Below are positions 1-6,500 of a stretch of DNA of 8,754 nt, one piece after another; within the stretch, counting starts at the first letter, position 1, and each line of letters begins with the position of its first letter. Source of the DNA: Dehalococcoidales bacterium (GTDB lineage: Bacteria; Chloroflexota; Dehalococcoidia; Dehalococcoidales; UBA5760); contig JAQUOC010000054.1 in NCBI GenBank assembly GCA_028717305.1, forward strand, positions 1 through 8,754, given 5' to 3'. Both the position numbers and the translations under genes were made by a program. The notes below the pieces were generated by a model. That model did no database searches. It saw only the letters and a program-made list of their open reading frames with translations, and was not told the DNA's origin.

Positions 1-1013
1 GTGCTGGGCGTTAGATACTCGACGTCGAGGCTGAAGCCGACGGGGGTGCTGGCGGTATAGACGGCGACCACATCCATCGGCGCGGTCGCATAGATGACCA
101 CGAAGCCCTTGATGAATCCGATCAGAGACGTCACCGGCCGGATTGCGGTTAAATCAAGGGTGGGCAGGTCCGATTCGGTCTCTTCCGGCTGTCCGGCAGT
201 AGCCAGCGACGGTGTCGTAAGCCGGGTGGGAGGCTGCTGGGAGCCGAGCAGGTCGACGATATCCGCGCAGTCTATCTCGATCGCTTCGTCGGGACCCAGC
301 TCTACTCTGCGGAAGGCGGAAATCGTGCCCCTGGGGTCATCTTCGCGGTTGGCAATCACCGCCTTCTTGTGTAGAATCACGGTTGCGTTGTGCGGGTTAT
401 GGACGTTGATTGCCGTGGAATAGGAGCCCCGCTGGACGCCTTCTCCACCGAAAGCCGGCCCGCAGAGGAATTTCGCCGAGTATACTAATTGTCGCTCCAT
501 ATGCGGGGGACGTTCGATTTCCGGCGGGCGGGGCGGCACTGATTCGGGAGGGGTTTCCATAGCGATCAGCTTCTCTATCTTGGCCCGGATTCTAACCAGC
601 TCTTCATAGAGGGGGTTGTCCGAGGGGGCGGCCGCGGTTGCCGCCGTGGTCCCCGCCGACGCTATCGGCAGCTCGTTGATCAGCTGCTCGATCAGTTTGG
701 CTATCGTGTACTTGGCTTCGAGGGCATCCTCCGCCGAGCCGCTGACCTCGACCCATGCCAGGTTTCTCACCCGGTTGATGATGGCGTCCAGAAAATCCAG
801 AATTTCCTGGTCGTTGGTGTACTGTTTGGCCTGGTTCAGTTCCAGCAGGATGTCTTCCCGCAGGGCCTCTTCGTCGGCCGCCTGCGCCGGTACCGGTTCT
901 GATGATGGTGGCGGGGAGATTAGTCGGGCGGTTGCCGTGTCGGCAGGGATGATGGTAGCGATGAGGGCAAAAATCATTGCCATGGCGGGTATCAGGAACA
1001 CCTTTCTGGTCAT
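1..1013 (-). CDS. Secreted protein with conserved uncharacterised extracellular domain, partial at left edge
   Basis: An open frame of 337 codons runs without a stop to the left edge, so the C-terminus is missing. The ATG is preceded by a strong AAGGAGGTGATT ribosome site. Residues 1-29 are a signal peptide (MTRK, hydrophobic VFLIPAMAMIFALIATII, then ADTATA). Residues about 46-160 are polar and probably helical, with an Ala/Thr-rich and then a Pro-rich linker (PPESVPPRPPEIERPP). From about residue 176 a compact domain begins: LVYSAKFLCG, then YSTAINVHNPHN, VELGPDEAIEIDCADI and, near residues 301-322, IKGFVVIYATAPMDVVAVYT. From memory this pattern recurs in secreted hypothetical proteins of diverse bacteria and archaea; its function is unknown and a beta-sandwich fold is my inference. 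It is divergent from the lipoprotein gene at 1235. I am sure the gene is real and do not assign a role. Confidence 0.85.
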   Translation of the reverse strand, partial: MTRKVFLIPAMAMIFALIATIIPADTATARLISPPPSSEPVPAQAADEEALREDILLELNQAKQYTNDQEILDFLDAIINRVRNLAWVEVSGSAEDALEAKYTIAKLIEQLINELPIASAGTTAATAAAPSDNPLYEELVRIRAKIEKLIAMETPPESVPPRPPEIERPPHMERQLVYSAKFLCGPAFGGEGVQRGSYSTAINVHNPHNATVILHKKAVIANREDDPRGTISAFRRVELGPDEAIEIDCADIVDLLGSQQPPTRLTTPSLATAGQPEETESDLPTLDLTAIRPVTSLIGFIKGFVVIYATAPMDVVAVYTASTPVGFSLDVEYLTPS

Positions 1014-1076
1014 TTCAATCACCTCCTTGGGAAAGAAGTGAGAATGGTTCCTTGCTCCCTATTTTTGAACGAAACT

Positions 1077-1096
1077 ATTATATCACAGTATGTCAA
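1077..1096 (-). promoter_or_regulatory. Candidate promoter/operator of the left-edge secreted-protein gene (TTGACA-N8-TGATATAAT)
   Basis: On the minus strand a perfect TATAAT (1082-1077) with an extended -10 (TGA before it) lies 63 bases upstream of the ATG at 1013. A perfect TTGACA sits only 8 bases upstream of the TATAAT, too close to be its sigma70 -35 box; no good -35 is seen at 17 bases. Seventeen of 20 bases match the motif at 7760-7779 in front of the giant surface-protein gene. It could be an extended -10 promoter with a regulator site at TTGACA. Confidence 0.55.
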
Positions 1097-1100
1097 GAGA

Positions 1101-1135
1101 TACTCTCCCTACTATATGACTAGTACCGGAGAGTA
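1101..1135. promoter_or_regulatory. Inverted repeat in the divergent intergenic region
   Basis: Perfect 8-bp arms TACTCTCC (1101-1108) and GGAGAGTA (1128-1135) are separated by 19 bases. It lies between the TTGACA/TATAAT motif of the minus-strand gene and the plus-strand lipoprotein gene, so it could be an operator acting on either. No T-tract follows, so it is not a terminator. Function is inferred from position only. Confidence 0.3.
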
Positions 1136-1165
1136 GTTACGGCATAATAAAATACCCGGAGTCTC

Positions 1166-1194
1166 TTGACGCCGGAGAGAAATGGTGCTTCAAT
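1166..1194 (+). promoter_or_regulatory. Weak candidate promoter of the lipoprotein gene
   Basis: TTGACG (1166-1171; 5 of 6 to consensus), a 17-base spacer and TTCAAT (1189-1194; 4 of 6) would start a transcript near 1201, about 34 bases before the ATG at 1235. The -10 box is poor, so the assignment is tentative. Confidence 0.3.
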
Positions 1195-1234
1195 ACGTAA
1201 CACATCGATTTTCACGCGAGAGGGGGTATTGCTA

Positions 1235-1702
1235 ATGAGAAGAAAAAGTATTGTCAGGGCAATGCTCGTTGGCGCACTCATGTCCGTAATGATGATTGCT
1301 CTGGCGGGATGCCAGAGCGACGGCATCAGCTTCCCCGGCTTTGGTGCCGGCAAAATCTCGCTGAGCAACGCTACCATGTGCAAGTCGGTCGACCTGGAAA
1401 CAGGCCAGCCGGTCGAGACGGGCGATACCTTCTCCGCCGCTGACGGGGTGATCTTCTGCTCGGTCAAGGTTTCCAATGCCACGCCCGCTACCGTTATAGG
1501 TGCCGAGTGGCTTTACCTGCCCGCCGGCGCCGATGACGAAGCGGGTCTGCTGGTCAGTTCCTGGAGTACCACCATGGAGGGCACCGGCTACATTCCCCTG
1601 TCGATAATGCGCCCTGAGAACGGCTGGCCCCAGGGGGATTATGAGGTGGTATTCTATCTGGATGATAAAGAAGCCTTGAGCGTGCCATTCACGGTAGAGT
1701 AG
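1235..1702 (+). CDS. Small lipoprotein with an Ig-like extracellular domain
   Basis: The protein has 155 residues. It starts MRRKSIVRAM, followed by a hydrophobic stretch and a clear lipobox, ALAGC, with the lipid-accepting cysteine at residue 26, so it should be anchored on the outside of the membrane. The mature part (about 130 residues) reads like one beta-sandwich domain: alternating strands, two further cysteines (49 and 75) that could form a disulfide, and the closing pattern GWPQGDYEVVFYLDDKEALSVPFTVE split over residues 130-155, which resembles Ig/FN3-like ligand domains. I chose the ATG at 1235 because GAGAGGGGG lies 8 bases upstream and it starts directly with a lipoprotein signal; the frame is open to a TTG at 1166, which would put 23 non-signal residues in front. 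No operon partner follows. Precise function unknown. Confidence 0.85.
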   Translation: MRRKSIVRAMLVGALMSVMMIALAGCQSDGISFPGFGAGKISLSNATMCKSVDLETGQPVETGDTFSAADGVIFCSVKVSNATPATVIGAEWLYLPAGADDEAGLLVSSWSTTMEGTGYIPLSIMRPENGWPQGDYEVVFYLDDKEALSVPFTVE

Positions 1703-1773
1703 TAATCTTGTCTTCTATTTATCTCAATAGCTGGAAGAGCTCCGGAACTGGTTGGGTATGCGGCGCAGCCGGA

Positions 1774-1890
1774 TCAAGCCATGCCCAGGCTATCCATGAT
1801 TGCCTTTTTTACATCGAGCATTCTTGGCGAAGATAGTCTGCCCAATTTGTTACCCAGCATCGTCTTTAGATTTTGGGTGACCCTATCCCC
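1774..1890 (-). pseudogene. Remnant of a MazF/PemK-like toxin, C-terminal end only
   Basis: On the minus strand a 38-codon frame ends in TGA at 1776-1774 and reads GDRVTQNLKTMLGNKLGRLS followed by SPRMLDVKKAIMDSLGMA. This resembles the usual end of MazF-family endoribonucleases (D-Q-x-R-T then R/KxLGxxLGxLS, M-x-x-V-x-x-A-L/I, SLGL). The N-terminal beta-barrel of about 70 residues is absent: an in-frame TAA occurs at 1893-1891, immediately at the hairpin 1895-1923. I infer that the repeat cluster replaced the front of the gene, leaving a dead remnant. No ribosome site precedes it. The family match is from memory of the consensus and is short, so confidence is moderate. Confidence 0.45.
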
Positions 1891-1894
1891 TTAG

Positions 1895-1959
1895 TCCCCT
1901 TCCCCTTAGCAAGGGGAAGGGGAGATAGTTTATTCTTGAAGGGGCTAACGCCCCTTCAA
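1895..1959. repeat. Two adjacent strong hairpins (palindromic intergenic repeats)
   Basis: The first hairpin pairs 1895-1907 with 1911-1923 (13 bp, loop AGC; TCCCCTTCCCCTT against AAGGGGAAGGGGA). The second pairs 1936-1945 with 1950-1959 (10 bp, loop TAAC; TTGAAGGGGC against GCCCCTTCAA). Neither has a T-tract on either strand of the kind expected for an intrinsic terminator. They begin where the MazF-like remnant is broken. Confidence 0.7.
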
Positions 1960-1980
1960 ACTACCCCTTGTAGTGAGAGG

Positions 1981-2235
1981 GCGTTGTCTTTCCTTAAGTC
2001 CTTGATTAAGGGGGATGTAAACCTTGAGTAAAAAGCGGGTGTCGAAGAGGGGCAAGAGTGGTGCTTAGGCTCCAGTTTTATCGATAAGGCATATTCTTAA
2101 ATAGCCCTGGTGGGGGTGTTTAAGAGGGGCGCAGCCCCTCTTTGGAAAAAACTCTTCCCCCTCTCCTTACCTAAGGAGAGGGGGACAAAGGGGGAGAGGT
2201 TCCCCAAAGAAAAACTAATGGGGAGAGGTTCCCCG
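1981..2235. repeat. Interspersed repeat, copy A (left flank of the toxin-antitoxin operon)
   Basis: The stretch starts GCGTTGTCTTTCCTTAAGTC and recurs, in pieces and in the same orientation, at 3108-3242 and 3285-3515. In order it contains a TTAAGTCCTTGA box, ACCTTGAGTAAAAAGCGGG, a segment ending in TTAAATAGCCCTGGTG, two hairpins and a tail made of 29-bp units. It has no coding potential and no obvious terminal inverted repeats, so it is a non-autonomous intergenic element or a recombination-prone repeat. It ends within three bases of the -35 box of the toxin-antitoxin promoter. Confidence 0.7.
2122..2184. repeat. Paired hairpins inside repeat copy A
   Basis: Positions 2122-2130 pair with 2134-2142 (AAGAGGGGC, loop GCA). 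Positions 2157-2169 pair with 2172-2184 (13 bp, CCCCCTCTCCTTA against its complement, loop CC). The same two hairpins in the same order are found in copy B2 at 3344-3366 and 3382-3409, so the pair is a conserved part of the element. Confidence 0.75.
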
Positions 2236-2237
2236 GA

Positions 2238-2293
2238 TTGACAGGAAAATGATGCCGTGTTACACTTATTTTTGTACGGATATCTTCCGTACA
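2238..2293 (+). promoter_or_regulatory. Promoter and palindromic operator of the toxin-antitoxin operon
   Basis: A perfect -35 TTGACA (2238-2243), a 17-base spacer and -10 TACACT (2261-2266; 4 of 6) predict a start near 2273. Exactly there lies a perfect palindrome: TGTACGGA (2273-2280), 5 bases, TCCGTACA (2286-2293). Ribbon-helix-helix antitoxins of the TacA/AtaR type are known to bind palindromes in their own promoter, so this is the likely autorepression operator, occluding the start site when bound. Confidence 0.7.
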
Positions 2294-2310
2294 TATAAAG
2301 GGGGTCGAAA

Positions 2311-2580
2311 ATGGCTACTGCGCGTATGGATTTAAGATTAGACGAAGCGATTAAAGCAAAAGCTGAAAAAGCATCTGCTTTGAAAGGTATGAAAAGCACC
2401 AGCGAGTATGTCGTTAGCCTTATCAATGAAGATGCTACTAAGGTTATCGAGCAACATGGGAGCATGGTACTCAAGGATGATATTTTCGACCGCTTTGTAG
2501 ATGCTTGTACCAAAGTCGGTAAACCCAATAAAGCACTTCGGGATGCGGTGACTTTTGCCGATAATAAAGGCATTAAGTGA
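2311..2580 (+). CDS. DUF1778 family (TacA/AtaR-like) ribbon-helix-helix antitoxin
   Basis: The protein has 89 residues, the normal length of the family. The N-terminus has a ribbon-helix-helix pattern: a short strand ARMDLRL (4-10), helix 1 DEAIKAKAEKASALKG (11-26) and helix 2 beginning at STSEYVVSLI (29-38). The C-terminal tail FDRFVDACTKVGKPNKALRD (59-78) matches the family's toxin-neutralising end (usually F..aL..P..pn..L). Known family role: it binds and inhibits the partner GNAT toxin and, with it, represses the operon through an upstream palindrome, here at 2273-2293. The ATG at 2311 is supported by AAGGGGG six bases upstream. Its stop overlaps the toxin start by 4 bases, implying translational coupling. 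The gene is visibly richer in A and T than the envelope genes around it, compatible with transfer. Confidence 0.9.
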   Translation: MATARMDLRLDEAIKAKAEKASALKGMKSTSEYVVSLINEDATKVIEQHGSMVLKDDIFDRFVDACTKVGKPNKALRDAVTFADNKGIK

Positions 2581-3104
2581 ACTGGTCTGGGGAATTCGTT
2601 AGGCTCGATAAGGCTATTCATGACCGGCCTTCGTTTGATTGCGGAGAGGTTAAGCTGAACGAGTTCATCCGGAAGCATGCCGCCAGGCACATGGAGGCTG
2701 GTATAAACACCACGATGGTTTTGCCGGCTTCTGAAGTTCTTCTTAATGGCAAATACCCCATTTGTGCTTTCTATGCGATTGCCCCCGGTTCTATTGAGAG
2801 AGAGAGCCTGCCCAAATCGCATAAGGGAAAGTTACCACGATACCCCATACCTGTATTTATAATTGTGCAAATGGCGGTACATTCTAATTGCCAGAAGCAA
2901 GGATTAGGGAAGATAACGCTGGTAAGTGCGCTCAAATACCTTCGTGATCTTAACGAACACATGAGAGCCTATGCAGTTATTGTTGATTGCCTGAATGAGA
3001 GTGTAGAGGGATTCTATGCGCAATACGGGTTTGAAGCACTGTTTCGCGCTCAGGGAAGATCACGTATGTTTCTGCCGATGAAAACCGTGTCTATGTTGTT
3101 TTAA
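2577..3104 (+). CDS. GNAT-family acetyltransferase toxin (TacT/AtaT-like)
   Basis: The protein has 175 residues and starts at a GTG that overlaps the antitoxin stop (GTGA). The N-terminus carries the hallmark FDCGEVKLNEFIRKHA (20-35) of DUF1778-linked GNAT toxins. Strand CAFYAIAPGSI (63-73) is followed by the acetyl-CoA site: VQMAVHSN (97-104), then Q106-K-Q-G-L-G111, the (Q/R)xxGxG pyrophosphate loop. Near the end, FYAQYGFEAL (146-155) contains Tyr147, in the place of the catalytic tyrosine of TacT. Characterised members acetylate the amino group of charged tRNAs and block translation; that activity and the tRNA target here are inferred. No frameshift or missing motif is seen, so it appears active. 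The repeat copy B1 starts 4 bases after the stop codon, and no terminator is seen for this operon. Confidence 0.9.
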   Translation: MNWSGEFVRLDKAIHDRPSFDCGEVKLNEFIRKHAARHMEAGINTTMVLPASEVLLNGKYPICAFYAIAPGSIERESLPKSHKGKLPRYPIPVFIIVQMAVHSNCQKQGLGKITLVSALKYLRDLNEHMRAYAVIVDCLNESVEGFYAQYGFEALFRAQGRSRMFLPMKTVSMLF

Positions 3105-3107
3105 GAT

Positions 3108-3242
3108 GCGCTTTGTCTTTCCTTAAGTCCTTGAGTAAAAGGGGGCTGTAGACCTTGAGTAAAAAGCGGGTGTATAAGAGGGGTGCTTAAAAGGTGGTTT
3201 TATCGGCAGACAGTATTCTTAAATAGCCCTGGTGAGGGTGTC
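3108..3242. repeat. Interspersed repeat, copy B1 (right flank of the toxin-antitoxin operon)
   Basis: It begins GCGCTTTGTCTTTCCTTAAG, matching the start of copy A with one extra base, continues with the ACCTTGAGTAAAAAGCGGG box (3152 onward), and shares a 21-base identical block with copy A (3214-3234 against 2092-2112). Similarity is lost after GGGTGT near 3242, so it lacks the hairpins of copy A. Confidence 0.7.
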
Positions 3243-3343
3243 AAAGATGGGCGTGATTGGTTCTGAGCCGGTATCATTGAAGACCTTTTTTCTTAAGCCC
3301 CTGAGCAAAGGGGGCTGTAAACCTTAGATAAAAAGAGGGTGTA

Positions 3344-3409
3344 TAAGAGGGGCGCAGCCCCTCTTAAAGAAAACAATATTTCCCCCTCTCCTTACCTAAG
3401 GAGAGGGGG
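3344..3409. repeat. Paired hairpins inside repeat copy B2
   Basis: Positions 3344-3353 pair with 3357-3366 (TAAGAGGGGC, loop GCA, 10 bp). Positions 3382-3394 pair with 3397-3409 (13 bp, loop CC). Both stems are perfect and have the same sequences as the pair at 2122-2184; no T-tract follows on either strand. Confidence 0.75.
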
Positions 3410-3414
3410 ATCAA

Positions 3415-3515
3415 GGGGGAGAGGTTCCCTAAGATAAAACTAAGGGGGAGAGGTTCCCTAAGATAAAACTAAGGGGGAGAGGTTCCCTGAAAGAAAAACT
3501 AATGGGGAGAGGTTA
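3415..3515. repeat. 29-bp direct tandem repeat, about 3.4 units
   Basis: Units at 3415-3443 and 3444-3472 are identical (GGGGGAGAGGTTCCCTAAGA then TAAAACTAA). The unit at 3473-3502 is a 30-base variant ending GAAAGAAAAACTAA, followed by a partial unit TGGGGAGAGGTTA. Copy A has only about 1.6 of these units (2190-2235), so the number varies between copies. There are no unique spacers, so this is not a CRISPR array. Confidence 0.8.
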
Positions 3516-3520
3516 CTATA

Positions 3521-3558
3521 GAAAAAAGAAGAGCCCCCCGGGATTCCCGGGGGGCTCT
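3521..3558 (-). terminator. Intrinsic terminator of the giant surface-protein gene
   Basis: A perfect 13-bp GC-rich stem pairs 3530-3542 with 3546-3558 (AGAGCCCCCCGGG and its complement) with a 3-base loop. On the minus strand it is followed at once by TCTTTTTTC (3529-3521). It starts 38 bases after the stop codon at 3597-3599. The plus-strand side has no T-tract. Confidence 0.92.
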
Positions 3559-3596
3559 CTCAGTCTCTAAGAGTCGAAGCGAGGAAGATTTAGGAG

Positions 3597-6500
3597 TTAG
3601 GATGATCTCCTGCTCCGAACAATCAGGACAATGACCACCACGATCAATGCCGCTCCGATCGCGATCACAGCGTAGATCCAGGTCGGGGTGATCTGCTGAA
3701 CCGGAGGTATGTTGATTTCCGGTGGCGGTGTTGGCTGTACCGGCTCAGGAATAATCTCCTCGGCAGCGATGGCGAAGGTGCCGACATCGCTCTGGGAGAG
3801 CATGGTGCCGTCCTTCCAGGCGGTTACCTGCCAGTAGTAGGTGGTCTCGTAGTCCAGGGTGCCCGAGTAGGCGTAGGCGGTACCGGTCACGTCAGCACTG
3901 GCCAGGGCGCCGGAGAGGTCGGGGCTGGCCGAGAGGACGAAGCTGTAGGTGGTGGCGTCGTAGACGCTGCTCCAGGAGAAGCCGACTCCGGTGCGCTGGG
4001 CAACTACCGCGCCCTGCTCGGGGGCGATCAGTTTGACCGCATTAGCTGAAGAGGCCTCGATGGTGAAGCTCCAGGTCTCCGACCAGGGGCTGTGGACGCA
4101 TTCGTCGGTTTCGGTGTTGGCCTCTCTAACGTGCCAGGTGTAGGTGCGGCCGCACTCAAGACCGGCATTATCGAGCCAGTAGGTGGGTGGGTCGCCGGTG
4201 ATCTCTATGTCGATTTCATCGAAAATGACGTTGCCGTCCTCATCCATGATCTCGATGTCATAGCTGCAGGCCAGGCACATCCGCTCCCACTCGAGGGTCA
4301 TGGCGGCGCCTACGCAGGTGTCGCAGACGTCACAGGCTATGATGGCACCGTCCTCAGGAGAGGTCAGTTCCGGGCCGTGCTTGGCGGCGCAGTCCTCGTA
4401 GCTCCAGAGCAGGCCGCAGCTTTCACCAACGACATCGTAGAAGTAGGTGTCGATGGCCCAGAGTACGGAGTTGGTGTCCGGGCTGAGGCAGCCGCAGATT
4501 CGCAGCGCGCTCGGGTTCTGGTCGAAGTCCTCGCCCTCATAACAAGCACCCGCACAATCCTCCATACACTGCACCCATGCTGCGTGGTCAGCAATGTAGT
4601 CTACATCCCCAGTCCCTTCTGGATAATCAGCTGAATCTGGCTCCTCGCCGCAAAGATCACAGGGGTGCATACGAGGGCTCATGCCGGCGATGAGGTAGTC
4701 CCAGTCCTCGGTGCCGCAGCAGTCGGTTTCGCAGGGGGTCAGGTTGCGGGCGACACCGCTGTACTGAGCGTAAGGAGCTACCGCCGGGTACTCTAGATCA
4801 GCATACCGTTCGCAATACGGGTCCTCACCGCAGAAGCAGTCGGTATTGGCATATATCTGGTCGCTGGAGGCATAGAGGGTGCCCTCGCGGGCGACCACGA
4901 TGCCGGTGTAGTCATACTCCATGGCGTTCATGTCGTCCCAGGCGCCTTCGCTCAAGTCGGTGCGGAAGATGCCCTTGCCGTCAAGAGCGGCGTAGACGAT
5001 GTTCTCGCAGACCGGGTCGCAGGCAACATGTACCTGAGCGTCGGAATCACCAGGCAGGTCGTCGGTAACATCCCAGGTCTCGCCGCCGTCCTCGGACCAG
5101 GCAACCGGTTCGTCACCGGCGCCGCCGACAACAACCCAGCCCGCGGCACAGCAGGAAACGATGCTGTGGCCGTAGTCAAGGCCGGTGTCGACGCCGTCAG
5201 AGGGGCGCCGTCCGTACTGGGTGGAGGTGGAAACCTGTCCGTTCTCGTCGAGGATGTAGACGATGTTTTCGCTCTCAACGGCGAAGTCCTGGATGGTCAG
5301 CTTCTGGTTGACGGCCTTGTTCCAGCACTGGCCGCAGTCGCGGCTGTAGAAGAGGTCCTGGGTGTCCTGAATACCCATGTAGATGGTGCAGCATTCCGTG
5401 TCCTCGTCGCAGGGCAGCCGCAGCAGGATGTGGGGGGCAATTTCGGGGTCTGCCGTAATGTCATGATCAGCCCAGTCGCCGTGGTAGACCCTCTCCCAGG
5501 TGTCGCCGTTATCGTAGCTCCGCCACACGGAGTCGCAGGCGAACCAGCCTCCATTCTCATCATAGGTATCGCAGCAGTCGCGGTCCTCTATTATGCAGGG
5601 GTAGCGCCCCGAGTAGAAAGGACTACAGGGCAGCCCGAGCACAGACGTTTCCGGGTCAATTTCCTCTAATGCCGAGTTGATGGTGGAGAGGTAGAGCACG
5701 CTGCAGTCGGGGCAGACCGCCAGGTCGGAGAGGAAGTCGATATCGGTGTCGATCAGGCCAATCTGGTTGAAGGAGACGGCGTCATCGAGGCTCACCGAGA
5801 AGGCGGACTCGTCAAGGGCATTGCCCGGTACGTCCCATTCCCAATCCCCAAAGCCCCAAATATTATTCGCCAGAAATTCATTCAACACACCCATGGCATC
5901 AAAGCTGTCGTAGAGGAAGGTCTGGCTGCCGGTGGTGGTGGCATATTCCTTCTCACCGTCATCGGTGTAGGTCACTACCGCCATGAATGGGCCCGAGGGG
6001 TCCTTGCAGGCCTCTTCCCACTCCGGGCAGCAGTCGTCGAGCTCGACGGTGTGGTAGACTGCCACGCCGGCGCAGGCTTCAATGCAGGAAACATCGAATA
6101 CGATGTTCTCTATCAAGGGTCCTGTAAAGGTAATATCAACATCAATGCCCAGGGCGCCCACCATCGCCTTGCAGGTGTCGGCGTCGCCGTGGACAGCGAT
6201 GCTGGCTAGCAGCGGGTCTCCCGAGGGGCCGCAGCGGCCGGTCAGGGCACCGTCCTCGGAGATGAAGACGAAGCCGCCAGCCTCACCGCTGGCGGTATGC
6301 AGGGCATTGACGTAGAGGTAGACGTTATTGTCGCTGCCCTCCTGGCCGTCGAAGTCGGCGGGCAGGGCGAAGTCCATCATATAGCGGGCGTAGAAGGTAA
6401 GCAGGTCGGTTCCGGAGTCAGCGATCTGGACCGGGGCACTAGCAAAGCCGGCCTCGGCGTTCCAGGCACCGCCGCCATCCCAGGTACCCTCGATCAGATA

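Larger units (their letters stand above)
3285..3515. repeat. Interspersed repeat, copy B2
   Basis: This is a third copy in the same orientation: a TTCTTAAGCCCCTGAGCAAA start, the AAACCTTAGATAAAAAGAGGG box, then directly the hairpin pair and the tandem tail. Compared with copy A it lacks the middle segment that ends in TAGCCCTGGTG. Copies A, B1 and B2 are therefore mosaics of the same modules. Positions 3105-3596 contain no gene I can support. Confidence 0.7.

Noticed and set aside
616..1041. Plus-strand open frame opposite the left-edge gene
   Set aside because: It is antisense to a frame with a signal peptide, strong ribosome site and recognisable domain; it has no ribosome site of its own and the composition of a GC-rich shadow.
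1166..1234. Upstream TTG start for the lipoprotein
   Set aside because: It would bury the lipoprotein signal behind 23 polar residues; the ATG at 1235 has a good ribosome site and starts directly with the signal.
2097..2822. 241-codon minus-strand frame across the repeat and toxin-antitoxin genes
   Set aside because: It covers the repeat hairpins, the promoter and the start of both toxin-antitoxin genes; its sequence resembles no protein and the plus-strand genes are secure.
3415..3515. Possible CRISPR array
   Set aside because: The units are directly abutting with no unique spacers, and no cas genes are near.
3530..3558. Hairpin as a bidirectional terminator also serving the toxin-antitoxin operon
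   Set aside because: On the plus strand the stem is followed by CTCAGTCTCTAAG, with no T-tract, so termination is supported only for the minus strand.
4095..6233. Multihaem cytochrome reading of the cysteine-rich region
   Set aside because: None of the CxxC motifs is followed by histidine.
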